From the IMG/VR virus record IMGVR_UViG_3300043446_000750, positions 1 to 28,535 of that record: a DNA stretch of 28,535 nt; one strand, 5' to 3'. Positions 22,014 through 28,535 of the stretch are shown piece after piece; positions within the stretch are counted from its first letter, which is position 1, and each line of letters starts with the position of its first letter. The position numbers were made by a program, and so were the translations under genes. The notes under the pieces are model-generated. The model saw nothing but the letters and a program-made list of their open reading frames with translations, had not been told where the DNA came from and did no database searches. Origin of the DNA: a virus.

Positions 22014-22504
22014 CTGACATTCAAAATTACGTTCAAGAGGCTACTGAAGCAGCAACTGCTGATGCGCCAGATAATCTGATTTCGCAATTGAAGCTAGTAA
22101 TGGCTGATAACTTTGTTTTCTACTTCAAAGCGCATTCGTTTCATTGGAACGTCGTAGGATCAAACTTTCCGCAGTATCATGAGTTTCTAGAAGGCATCTA
22201 TACGAATGCATTTACAGCAATCGATAGAATCGCAGAAGAGATTCGCGCTCTTGGTGAGTATGCACCAATGTCGTTGAACAGCATGTTGAGCATCAGTTCT
22301 ATCAGCGAAAATAATTCAGTTCTCAGTGCTGAACAAATGCTTCGCGAACTAAGCAACGACAATCAGAAGATTTTAGGTCTGCTTCTAGCCACTCAAAGAA
22401 TGGCAGATGCAGCAAATCAAGTTGGTCTAGCAAATTATCTACAAGACCTATTCGATCAACACAAGAAACTAGCCTGGATGCTAGCAGCTACTCTAAAGGT
22501 ATAA
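22010..22504 (+). CDS. dps: Dps-family ferritin (DNA-protecting ferroxidase)
   Basis: 164 residues, normal for Dps, which oxidises and stores iron in a 12-subunit shell and protects DNA. All five ferroxidase ligands are present with exactly the E. coli Dps spacing: H45, H57, E61, D72, E76 ('FHWNVVG', 'YHEFLEGIYTNAFTAIDRIA'). The end 'YLQDLFDQHKKLAWMLAATL' is also classic. The N-terminus MTDIQNYVQE followed by Ala is ten residues ending in Glu, like the capsid-targeting leaders in neighbouring genes. It is coupled to the cupin gene and followed 4 bases later by a mosaic polyprotein. Phage-coded Dps is known but uncommon; here it sits among probable head proteins rather than metabolic ones. Confidence 0.9.
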   Translation: MTDIQNYVQEATEAATADAPDNLISQLKLVMADNFVFYFKAHSFHWNVVGSNFPQYHEFLEGIYTNAFTAIDRIAEEIRALGEYAPMSLNSMLSISSISENNSVLSAEQMLRELSNDNQKILGLLLATQRMADAANQVGLANYLQDLFDQHKKLAWMLAATLKV

Positions 22505-22508
22505 GAAC

Positions 22509-24218
22509 ATGGCAGAAGTTCCAAAATTACTCCATAAAATGTCTGTGACTTCACAGAAAGCCTGGTACAAGAAGAATAATATGCCGCTGCCTCCTCACCT
22601 GACAGGTGATGGAACAATGTCAGCTACACAGGCAAAGAAGGCTCAGGCACCTAGCGCCCGTGTTCAGACTATGCAGGCTGCAAGTGCCAAGGCTTATGGC
22701 GCAACTAGAGGAACTGCGATGGGTTCTGAAGATGGCAAGGGTGTTGCATTGCGCGACACTGTGAAGCCATTGTCGCCAGAACAGCACAGCAAGGTTTCTG
22801 CTGCTAAGAGAGTTGTAGAAAAGCCAAAGCCTGTTGCCGCAAAGCCAGCTGCTCCAGCAGCACCAAAGAAGCCACTTTCTGCTTCTGAGAGAATTGCTGC
22901 GATTGCAAGAGCATCTAGAAAGATCAAGTCTGGTGAGAAGTATGCAGTCCCAACTATTGATCCAAACGAAGGCGATCACGAAGACCTAAGAGATTTGCAT
23001 CACAGCCTGCATATCGGCAGTGATCAGTACAATGAAGAAGTCGCTAAGAAAGTTGTCGTGAAGACGAATGCTCCTATCGGCTATAAAATAGTAGACATAG
23101 GCCCTGGCGGCAAAGAACATAATGTCAAAACCAATAAGGCTTGGGATGACAAAAAGGGTAAAAAAGAAGTAACAGAGGAATCTGCCACAATGAAGCAATA
23201 TATCGAAGAAAAACTAACAAAGTCTGACCCTGCTTCAAAGTGGATCAGCGACTTTGTTCACTCAGACAATCCAAAGTTTGCTGGCAAGAGCAAGGCTGAG
23301 CGCATCAAGATGGCTCTAGGTGCCAAGTATGCTGCACAGCGTAATGAAGAAGTCGAGCAGGTTGATGAGGCTAAAGGTTATTATGTTATGCATAGTAAAG
23401 GGCAATCATTAGGTTATTATAAAAATAAACAAGAAGCCGAAAAACATGCTGAGAGACATAATATGCGTGGCGGTTCTATCGCTAAAGTTGTGGCTGACAC
23501 TAAAGAAGAAGTCGAGCAAGTTGAAGAAGCAACTGGCAAGGGCGATCATCGTCCAGGTTGGATGCTTCGTGCTGATCCAAAGCTAGCTGCTAAGTTCAAA
23601 GAAAAAGAAGATCAACACAAGAAAATGAATTCTCTCATGAAGAAGTATGGTGGCAAGACAGGCGATGAAATCAAGGCTATGAAGAAAGAAGAAGTCGAAC
23701 TAAACGAAAAAGATGATCGTGAGTACGGCTACGAAGGTGATATGGCAATGTCGCAGCTAAAGAGCATCATTGCTAATTCACAAAGACTTCATGAAATGCT
23801 AAAGCCAAATACTGATCTACCTGAATGGGTACAGTCAAAGATCACTCTTGCTGAAGACTATATCACGACAGCAGCAAACTACTGCGCAAGTGATCTTGAG
23901 GAAGAAGTTCAGATTGACGAAGCCTCATATTCTGCTAAGGCTGCTAGAGCAGGCAAAGACATCGGCAAGCCTGGCAAGAACTTTGCCAAGATTGCTGCTT
24001 CAGCTGGCAAGCGCTACGGCTCTAAAGAAGCAGGCAAGCGTGTCGCTGGTGCTATTCTAGCCAAGCTGCGCAAAGAAGCCCTAGATCCAGTCGGCAAAGA
24101 AGATGCTGATGTGAACAACGACGGCAAGGCCGACAAGACAGATGTTTATCTAGCAAAGCGTCGCAAGGCTGTTGGAAACGCAATCAGCAAAACAGCTTCT
24201 GGAAAAATGGATAAGTAA
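22509..24218 (+). CDS. Mosaic polyprotein of short modules with acidic linkers and EF-hand-like loop
   Basis: 569 residues, Lys-, Ala- and Glu-rich. The N-terminal 150 residues are low-complexity (VAAKPAAPAAPKKPLSASER). Modules then follow: 'WISDFVHSDNPKFAGKSKAE' (245-264), 'GYYVMHSKGQSLGYYKNKQE' (290-309), 'HRPGWMLRADPKLAAKF' (347-363), 'YEGDMAMSQLKSIIANSQRL' (408-427), and 'AARAGKDIGKPGKNFAKIAA' (478-497). The C-terminus holds a perfect EF-hand loop D534-x-N-x-D-G-x-x-D-x-x-D545. Modules are separated by EEVEQVDEA, EEVEQVEEA, EEVELNE and EEVQIDEA. Several modules occur in T4-like phage head-core or virion proteins to my memory. I infer a scaffold or internal head polyprotein cut by the prohead protease. 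Confidence 0.7.
   Translation: MAEVPKLLHKMSVTSQKAWYKKNNMPLPPHLTGDGTMSATQAKKAQAPSARVQTMQAASAKAYGATRGTAMGSEDGKGVALRDTVKPLSPEQHSKVSAAKRVVEKPKPVAAKPAAPAAPKKPLSASERIAAIARASRKIKSGEKYAVPTIDPNEGDHEDLRDLHHSLHIGSDQYNEEVAKKVVVKTNAPIGYKIVDIGPGGKEHNVKTNKAWDDKKGKKEVTEESATMKQYIEEKLTKSDPASKWISDFVHSDNPKFAGKSKAERIKMALGAKYAAQRNEEVEQVDEAKGYYVMHSKGQSLGYYKNKQEAEKHAERHNMRGGSIAKVVADTKEEVEQVEEATGKGDHRPGWMLRADPKLAAKFKEKEDQHKKMNSLMKKYGGKTGDEIKAMKKEEVELNEKDDREYGYEGDMAMSQLKSIIANSQRLHEMLKPNTDLPEWVQSKITLAEDYITTAANYCASDLEEEVQIDEASYSAKAARAGKDIGKPGKNFAKIAASAGKRYGSKEAGKRVAGAILAKLRKEALDPVGKEDADVNNDGKADKTDVYLAKRRKAVGNAISKTASGKMDK
23346..23369 (+). repeat. Linker repeat L3 (EEVEQVDE), perfect match to 20467-20490
   Basis: The identical 24-base partner of L1. 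It forms the left edge of a low-GC cassette. Confidence 0.9.
23370..23504 (+). other. Low-GC module cassette between linkers
   Basis: Encodes 'AKGYYVMHSKGQSLGYYKNK' to 'GGSIAKVVADTK'. Bases 23371-23450 are about 29 percent GC by hand count, against about 57 percent at 23281-23340, and codons favour T/A endings. It is bounded on both sides by linker repeats. Confidence 0.65.
23505..23528 (+). repeat. Linker repeat L4 (EEVEQVEE)
   Basis: 21 of 24 bases match L3. It forms the right edge of the low-GC cassette. Confidence 0.85.
23688..23708 (+). repeat. Linker repeat L5 (EEVELNE)
   Basis: The first 13 bases (GAAGAAGTCGAAC) match the other linkers closely; it separates two modules of the 569-residue protein. 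Confidence 0.65.
23901..23921 (+). repeat. Linker repeat L6 (EEVQIDE)
   Basis: A variant linker encoding EEVQIDE followed by Ala, the closest of all to a T4 prohead protease site (I-x-E before Ala). Confidence 0.65.
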
Positions 24219-24219
24219 G

Positions 24220-24540
24220 ATGTCTACCGTAAAAGAAGACACATATAATAAAGTCGGTCATCCAGTTGGGATCGATGTAGATCCTGAAAAGAGTGGACCG
24301 CCTAAGAGTGCTTATACTGCAAAGAAGAAGCCAGCGCAATACAAGCCTTCTGTAAAGGAGGCTGCTGACCCAGGCAAGAATAAAGTTGTAAATAAGAAAG
24401 TAACTACGACGCCTAAAGAAGAAAAGAAAAAGTCAAAGCAAGCAAACATGGCGCAGAAAGTTCTTGATATTGTCAAGGGCAAAAAGCATAAGATTGACGT
24501 AGAACCAACAGTGAGTCCAGAACATGTTAAAGTTCAATGA
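24220..24540 (+). CDS. Lysine-rich disordered phage protein, 106 aa
   Basis: The start is the ATG at 24220, one base after the previous stop; an ATG at 24172 lies inside the polyprotein. The sequence is low-complexity and basic (SAYTAKKKPAQYKPSVKEAA, NKKVTTTPKEEKKKSKQ), with a late helix 'MAQKVLDIVKGKKHKI'. It looks unstructured and nucleic-acid- or head-core-associated. It overlaps the next gene by 17 bases. Function is unknown. Confidence 0.6.
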   Translation: MSTVKEDTYNKVGHPVGIDVDPEKSGPPKSAYTAKKKPAQYKPSVKEAADPGKNKVVNKKVTTTPKEEKKKSKQANMAQKVLDIVKGKKHKIDVEPTVSPEHVKVQ

Positions 24541-24982
24541 ATATCTAGAAGAACAGCACGATGAGATGATGGAAGTAGATTCTAAGCATCTGCAAGAGAA
24601 TCTCGACAAGATCAACGCTCATCTAGATCTGATCACAGAAAAGCCATATCAAAATGCGCCTATCTTTTTAGCGCAGTTGCGTGGTGTTTTTGAACTCTAT
24701 GGAATCGTTCTGCCAGCTTCTGCTACGGTGAACTTCCTGAATCTAGATGCTGAGTTGGTGTATCTGCTTTCTAATTCAGATCATTATCTGTACATCATTT
24801 ACAATACACGAGATGATGGATATGTAGACGGATATGCGCAGATTGTTGATGACGCAGAGTTGCAGGATCTGATCGCAATGGATCCAGCTGATCTGCTTCA
24901 GAGTCAGCCTCTGCCGCAGAAGCCATTTGTTCCACCAGCCCGTAAAGACGACGACAGCGGAAACACATCTGAATACGCATAA
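24524..24982 (+). CDS. Conserved phage protein with capsid-targeting-like leader, 152 aa
   Basis: It begins MLKFNEYLEE, ten residues fitting the leader pattern of the neighbouring genes. The body has 'LDKINAHLDLITEKPYQNAP' and 'LSNSDHYLYIIYNTRDDGYV', then a Pro-rich acidic tail (QPLPQKPFVPPARKDDDSG). I recall similar proteins in T4-like phages without known function. It is followed 2 bases later by another conserved gene. An internal head protein or core component is plausible from the leader and position. Confidence 0.65.
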   Translation: MLKFNEYLEEQHDEMMEVDSKHLQENLDKINAHLDLITEKPYQNAPIFLAQLRGVFELYGIVLPASATVNFLNLDAELVYLLSNSDHYLYIIYNTRDDGYVDGYAQIVDDAELQDLIAMDPADLLQSQPLPQKPFVPPARKDDDSGNTSEYA

Positions 24983-24984
24983 TT

Positions 24985-25371
24985 ATGTTTGATGATCTAA
25001 CTGAGCAGAATATATTACTGTATGCAGCAAAGTGTTATGAAAAACCTAACTGCATTATCAGTGAGTTTGATGAAGATTTCAAACGTATTCGATATATCAA
25101 AAGGCTTATACATAGGTATAGATTGACAGGAAAGGTCAAAGAAAGACTCATACTCAATCATCTGGTCATTGCTCAGAACGTATTTGGCATTGAGTCTACG
25201 ACCAGAATGTTGTTTTTCAGACTAGACGTTGAAGACTATTCAGCGCTGAAAACTTTTCTGATCTATACTTCAGCGATGCCAACGATTGTAAGGGGAATTA
25301 GAGGTAAAGATATTTGGTCAAATTCGATACCGATAGACGAATATCTTGTTAGTATTCTAAGAAAGGTGTAG
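24985..25371 (+). CDS. Conserved T4-like phage protein, 128 aa
   Basis: A helical 128-residue protein with 'FDDLTEQNILLYAAKCYEKP', 'KRIRYIKRLIHRYRLTGKVK' and 'ERLILNHLVIAQNVFGIEST'. The pattern is one I recall from T4-like phages of aquatic bacteria, in late-gene regions, without function. It is basic in the centre, with no membrane segment or catalytic motif. The next ATG follows one base after the stop. Confidence 0.7.
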   Translation: MFDDLTEQNILLYAAKCYEKPNCIISEFDEDFKRIRYIKRLIHRYRLTGKVKERLILNHLVIAQNVFGIESTTRMLFFRLDVEDYSALKTFLIYTSAMPTIVRGIRGKDIWSNSIPIDEYLVSILRKV

Positions 25372-25372
25372 C

Positions 25373-25546
25373 ATGAAAACATTCAAGCAAATCCGCGAAG
25401 ATGCTGCTCCAGTAAATGTTGCTGGAGTTCCTGGTCCTGTGACTTCAATGCAGGGTTCTCCTACAATGGCTGGTATAGATAAGATTCTAATGGGTGGTAC
25501 TAAAGCGCTGCGTCGCAAGCCACTGGCGAAATTTCGTAAAAAGTAG
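25373..25546 (+). CDS. Basic small protein with capsid-targeting-like leader, 57 aa
   Basis: The ATG at 25373 lies behind GAAAGGTG and opens a 57-residue frame. It starts MKTFKQIRED followed by Ala, then has a Gly/Pro/Val segment (NVAGVPGPVTSMQG) and a strongly basic tail (ALRRKPLAKFRKK). The leader pattern is closest of all to the T4 internal-protein leader as I recall it. A basic DNA-bound internal head peptide is a fair guess. It precedes the lysis genes and ends 10 bases before the holin-like start. Confidence 0.6.
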   Translation: MKTFKQIREDAAPVNVAGVPGPVTSMQGSPTMAGIDKILMGGTKALRRKPLAKFRKK

Positions 25547-25556
25547 GAGTAACACG

Positions 25557-25976
25557 ATGGATTTATTACAAACAGCCGACCAGGCTCTAAAGAGTTGGAT
25601 TCTCAAGATCACAGTAGGAACACTTGCAGCTATTGTTCTAGTAGTTGTTGCTGTTCTTATGATCGGCGTCTTTCTACCAAATGATCAGGTCGATAACAAG
25701 GACATCTTTGCAATCATTGGACCAGCGTTCAATACTGTAATCGGTGCATTTGTCGGTCTACTGGGTGGCATGCAGCTAGCAAAACTAGGTGAAGACAAGG
25801 GTGAAAAGAAAGAAGAACCACCTGTTCCACCAGTAGCAGAACCAGTGAAAGCTGAAGAAGACGATGGCATCGACCATTCGCAGCCTATTCCTGAAGAAGA
25901 GCATGTAGATGACAATCGTTGGTCAGATGATCACCACGAAGAGCATCTAGCTGATCATGTCAACAAGCATTCGTGA
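25557..25976 (+). CDS. Two-pass membrane protein, candidate holin
   Basis: The start is the ATG at 25557 after GGAG (25546-25549). The 139 residues have two clear membrane segments, about 14-40 (ILKITVGTLAAIVLVVVAVL) and about 50-75 (FAIIGPAFNTVIGAFVGLLG). A long acidic tail follows (EEPPVPPVAEPVKAEEDDG and many His/Glu). A membrane protein directly before an endolysin is the usual place for a holin, which opens the inner membrane at lysis. T4-like phages normally use a different holin (gp t), so it may instead be a structural or unknown membrane protein. Confidence 0.55.
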   Translation: MDLLQTADQALKSWILKITVGTLAAIVLVVVAVLMIGVFLPNDQVDNKDIFAIIGPAFNTVIGAFVGLLGGMQLAKLGEDKGEKKEEPPVPPVAEPVKAEEDDGIDHSQPIPEEEHVDDNRWSDDHHEEHLADHVNKHS

Positions 25977-25984
25977 GGTGAATT

Positions 25985-26599
25985 ATGAGTCTCAAAAATC
26001 TACAAACTAAAATCGGACTAACACCTGACGGTGTGTTCGGTGCTGGAACTCTGACAGCTGCGATGAAGTATTACGGTCTGACACCAGTTCGCGCTGCGCA
26101 TTTCTTTGCACAGACTGGTCATGAGTCAGGCGACTTCAAAGCATTTGCTGAGAATCTAAACTATTCAGCAAAGGGGCTTCGCGGTGTGTTCGGCAAGTAT
26201 TTCCCAACTGATGTAATTGCTGCACAGTATGAGCGTCAGCCAGAGAAGATTGCTAATCGTGTCTATGCAAATCGCATGGGCAACGGCGACGAATCATCTG
26301 GCGATGGCTGGAAGTATCGTGGTCGTGGCGCGCTTCAGCTAACTGGCAAGTCAAACTATCAGGCATTTGCCACAGCTTGCAATCGCCCAGATATCATGAC
26401 GAATCCAGATCTAGTTGCTGGTGAGTTGGCGTTTGAATCAGCCACGTTCTTCTTTGAAAAGAACAAGCTATGGGCTGTCTGTGATCAAGGCATCAATGAT
26501 GCAGCCATTCTTTCTTTGACAAAGAAGATCAACGGTGGAACACTTGGACTAGATGACCGCAAAGCAAAGACGTTGAAGTATTACTCTTGGGTTAAGTAA
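25985..26599 (+). CDS. Endolysin, glycoside hydrolase family 19
   Basis: 204 residues. The start resembles a small peptidoglycan-binding unit ('LQTKIGLTPDGVFGAGTLTA'). The catalytic body follows: 'HFFAQTGHESGDFKAFAENL' with E47 as likely acid and E56 as second acid. 'YANRMGNGDESSGDGWKYRG' and 'RGALQLTGKSNYQAF' are hallmark GH19 lysozyme blocks. It cuts the cell-wall glycan at lysis. It lacks a signal peptide, so it needs the candidate holin encoded just upstream (8-base gap). Confidence 0.92.
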   Translation: MSLKNLQTKIGLTPDGVFGAGTLTAAMKYYGLTPVRAAHFFAQTGHESGDFKAFAENLNYSAKGLRGVFGKYFPTDVIAAQYERQPEKIANRVYANRMGNGDESSGDGWKYRGRGALQLTGKSNYQAFATACNRPDIMTNPDLVAGELAFESATFFFEKNKLWAVCDQGINDAAILSLTKKINGGTLGLDDRKAKTLKYYSWVK

Positions 26600-26604
26600 A
26601 TGGC

Positions 26605-27780
26605 ATGAAAAATCTTGAGGAGAAAAAACTTCTTGTCAAGATGTCAAGAATGTTGGGTGAACCAGTTGACCCAGCGCTTTTAGAGTCAATTGAAAGAGAA
26701 GAGAAGTTGGCAGCAGCTTTCTTTGGTGCACCGAAAGTTGCACCAAAGCTGCCACCTATTCCTATTTTCAAGGAAGATCTTCCACAGCCTCTAAAGATAG
26801 AACAACAGCCAGTCGTTGTTGAAGTTGCTATTCCGTCAAAAGAAGAGCAAGTCAAAGAAATCGAAAACACGATCACTGTTCCTGCACCAACAAAGTCTAC
26901 TCCGTATAGAGACAAAGAGATCGAGGGCATCCGCAAGCAAATTGCTGAGATGATGCAAAAGATCTCTACGATGTCGTGGGGTGGCGGTGGTACAGGCATT
27001 GTTCGAATCGGTGATGCTGATGACTTTGATCGCGCATCATATGGCGAAAACAAGTACATGTCATTTTCAAATGGCTGGTTTCGTCTTGTTGATGCTGTTG
27101 GTGGTGGTTCACAGGGACCACAAGGACCTCCTGGAACTCTGCCGAACTGGATCCTAAGAACTGCGAACTATACAGCAGCCAACAATAATCGTATCATCGC
27201 TGATACTTCTAACGGCTCATTTACAGTAACACTTCCAGCTTCTCCGAATACTGGTGATTATATTATTATCACTGACGGATATGACTGGAGAGCAAACAAT
27301 CTAAGCATCTCGCGCAACGGATCTACTATTGAAGGTATTTCCGATGATATGTACATCGATGTCAAGGGCATCACAGTAGAGTTTATCTACAATGGCAATC
27401 CTACTGTAAATACATGGCAAGTCACAGCAACTACTGGTCCTCAGGGTGTACAAGGTCCACAGGGTGTGCAGGGTGTTATCGGTCCACAAGGACCAGCTGG
27501 AATCGCTGAAGTTCCTACTGTTGTTGTAAACACTTCTGCGTACACACTTACGGCAAATGATCACTATGTCGGTGTCAATTACGCAGGCAGTACAACGATC
27601 ACTGTTCCTGTCACTGCAAACACAGGTAGAATGATCATCGTAAAAGACGAATCTGGAAACTGCTCAAACAATCCAATCATCATTAGCGGCAACATTGATA
27701 ACGATGCTAATGGTGTCAACCTACAAATAAATAATGGTGCAATTCAAATGTTGTATCGTGGCGGCTGGAGAATCGTATAA
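26605..27780 (+). CDS. Collagen-like fibre protein with two tandem beta domains
   Basis: 391 residues. The N-terminal part (1-125) is helical and Pro/Glu-rich (PKVAPKLPPIPIFKEDLPQP, then 'IEGIRKQIAEMMQKI'), probably the attachment part. Then come a short collagen-like stretch (GSQGPQGPPG, about 168-177), a beta domain about 180-275, a longer collagen-like stretch 278-299 (GPQGVQGPQGVQ...GPQGPAG), and a second beta domain to the end. The two beta domains share a start (TANYTAANNN; TSAYTLTAND) and a WQV/WRI end, so they look duplicated. Gly-x-y repeats form trimeric stalks in phage fibres. It is likely a receptor-binding or surface fibre. Confidence 0.8.
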   Translation: MKNLEEKKLLVKMSRMLGEPVDPALLESIEREEKLAAAFFGAPKVAPKLPPIPIFKEDLPQPLKIEQQPVVVEVAIPSKEEQVKEIENTITVPAPTKSTPYRDKEIEGIRKQIAEMMQKISTMSWGGGGTGIVRIGDADDFDRASYGENKYMSFSNGWFRLVDAVGGGSQGPQGPPGTLPNWILRTANYTAANNNRIIADTSNGSFTVTLPASPNTGDYIIITDGYDWRANNLSISRNGSTIEGISDDMYIDVKGITVEFIYNGNPTVNTWQVTATTGPQGVQGPQGVQGVIGPQGPAGIAEVPTVVVNTSAYTLTANDHYVGVNYAGSTTITVPVTANTGRMIIVKDESGNCSNNPIIISGNIDNDANGVNLQINNGAIQMLYRGGWRIV

Positions 27781-28535
27781 TGACATATCTGTTCAATGCA
27801 AATACAAACGTGATCAATGAAGTCGAGATCAAGAACGACGCCAATACAGCATTGCGTGTGAATGTCCAAAATAACAATAATTTTATTTCGACTACTAATC
27901 CTCTGCCTGTCACTGCGATAACCAACGTCTATAATCCTGCTGGCAATCTAGATGTTACTAAAGATGGATTTGGTCGCGGTAGAGTCTCTGAGCCAGCAAC
28001 GCTGTTTGATACTTCTTTTAGATATGGCGATGATTATAGAAACTGGGATTCAGTCACTACTGGTGCTGGATCAAACACATTTATTGCATCACAAGCATGT
28101 ATTTCAATGAATGTCAGTAATGCTTCTGGCGATAAAGTAGTTCGTGAGACTAAGAAGATTTTCAAGTATCAACCAGGCAAAAGTCTGTTGACACTCAGTT
28201 CTTTTGTAATGTCGCCTGCTAAAGCTAATCTTCGTCAACGAATTGGCTATTTTGGCGCTAATAACGGATATTTTCTAGAGCAAAGCAATAATACAGTTTA
28301 TATCGTAGAAAGATCTTCTGTCTCTGGAGCAGTAGTCGATACACCCGTCGCACAAGATAACTGGAATGTCGATGTGCTGAAAGGCGCAGGCTCATCTGGC
28401 GTCACACTCAACGTCGCAAACTCGCAGATATTCTGGACTGATATGGAATGGCTAGGCGTTGGCTCAGTGAGAACAGGTTTTGTCGTCGATGGGCAGTTTA
28501 TTGTCTCACATGTGTTTCATCATGCTAACAAACTA
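27780..28535 (+). CDS. Phage fibre/structural protein, 3' end outside window
   Basis: The ATG at 27780 overlaps the previous stop by one base. The frame stays open to the last base (252 codons seen), so the gene continues beyond the window. Blocks 'VSEPATLFDTSFRYGDDYRN', 'GDKVVRETKKIFKYQPGKSL', 'RQRIGYFGANNGYFLEQ' and 'IFWTDMEWLGVGSVRTGFVV' match, as I recall, a structural protein widely shared by T4-like phages of aquatic bacteria. It is often placed among tail fibre or baseplate genes. It is likely assembled with the collagen-like protein upstream. Confidence 0.8.
   Translation, partial: MTYLFNANTNVINEVEIKNDANTALRVNVQNNNNFISTTNPLPVTAITNVYNPAGNLDVTKDGFGRGRVSEPATLFDTSFRYGDDYRNWDSVTTGAGSNTFIASQACISMNVSNASGDKVVRETKKIFKYQPGKSLLTLSSFVMSPAKANLRQRIGYFGANNGYFLEQSNNTVYIVERSSVSGAVVDTPVAQDNWNVDVLKGAGSSGVTLNVANSQIFWTDMEWLGVGSVRTGFVVDGQFIVSHVFHHANKL

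Noticed and set aside
23346-23528. The low-GC cassette as a homing endonuclease or intein
   Set aside because: It is only about 45 codons, has no endonuclease or splicing motif, and keeps the reading frame.
20467-23921. Linker repeats as a CRISPR-like or mobile-element array
   Set aside because: The repeats are in frame, unequally spaced, and spread over two genes with coding modules between; there are no spacers of even length and no cas or transposase genes.
26990-27015. GTTCGAATC resembling a tRNA T-loop
   Set aside because: The flanking bases do not form a T-stem, no acceptor or anticodon arm could be found, and it lies inside the fibre coding frame. Similar strings at 8397 and 11452 fail for the same reasons.
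26592-27059. A 155-codon open frame on the - strand
   Set aside because: A shadow of the fibre gene, with low-complexity Ser/Ile-rich translation and no start signal in keeping with its neighbours.

Overview
The window is one contiguous piece of a T4-like tailed phage (myovirus) genome. All of the roughly 45 genes read on the + strand. They are tightly packed, mostly with ATGA or TAATG start/stop overlaps, and no gap reaches even 50 bases. Three adjacent proteins identify the lineage: a family B DNA polymerase like T4 gp43, a UvsX recombinase with a GPSKxFKT P-loop, and a gp41 replicative helicase, in the order seen in marine and freshwater relatives of T4. Base composition by eye is in the low 40s percent GC, with one clearly GC-richer patch. 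The host cannot be read from the sequence; several small accessory families seem to me typical of proteobacterial phages, so an uncultured aquatic phage of a Gram-negative host is my best guess. I saw no tRNA, CRISPR array, insertion sequence, intein or intron.

Layout. (1) 1-5090: accessory genes for small proteins, including membrane mini-proteins, a recently duplicated membrane gene, a 29-residue highly basic peptide and conserved phage proteins of unknown role. (2) 5092-9406: a translationally coupled modification block of a 2OG-Fe(II) oxygenase, a GT2 glycosyltransferase, a HAD-like hydrolase, an FkbM methyltransferase and a second glycosyltransferase. (3) 9403-16065: small genes, an Sm-like protein, DNA polymerase, UvsX, an unknown gene, the gp41 helicase and a HExxH zincin. 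(4) 16046-17980: a large unknown protein and an RmlD-like NAD(P) epimerase/reductase. (5) 18024-25371: probable virion or core genes behind a late-promoter-like site. They include a nucleotidyltransferase/ligase-fold protein, two long mosaic polyproteins, a cupin and a Dps-type ferritin. (6) 25373-26599: a basic mini-protein, a holin-like membrane protein and a GH19 endolysin. (7) 26605-end: a collagen-like fibre protein and a fibre/structural protein cut by the window end.

The most unusual signal is in region 5. The two polyproteins consist of unrelated short modules joined by the same acidic linker (EEVEQVDEA and variants). The linker is conserved at DNA level, with a 24-base perfect repeat shared between the two genes. 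One module bounded by linkers has a much lower GC content than its flanks, as expected if modules are swapped by recombination in the linkers. Each linker also looks like a T4 prohead protease site ((I/L/V)-x-E). Several proteins in the same block, including the Dps, begin with a ten-residue leader ending in E or D that resembles the capsid-targeting sequence of T4 internal proteins. I infer a system that loads, cuts and possibly injects a shuffled set of proteins, including a DNA-protecting ferritin.
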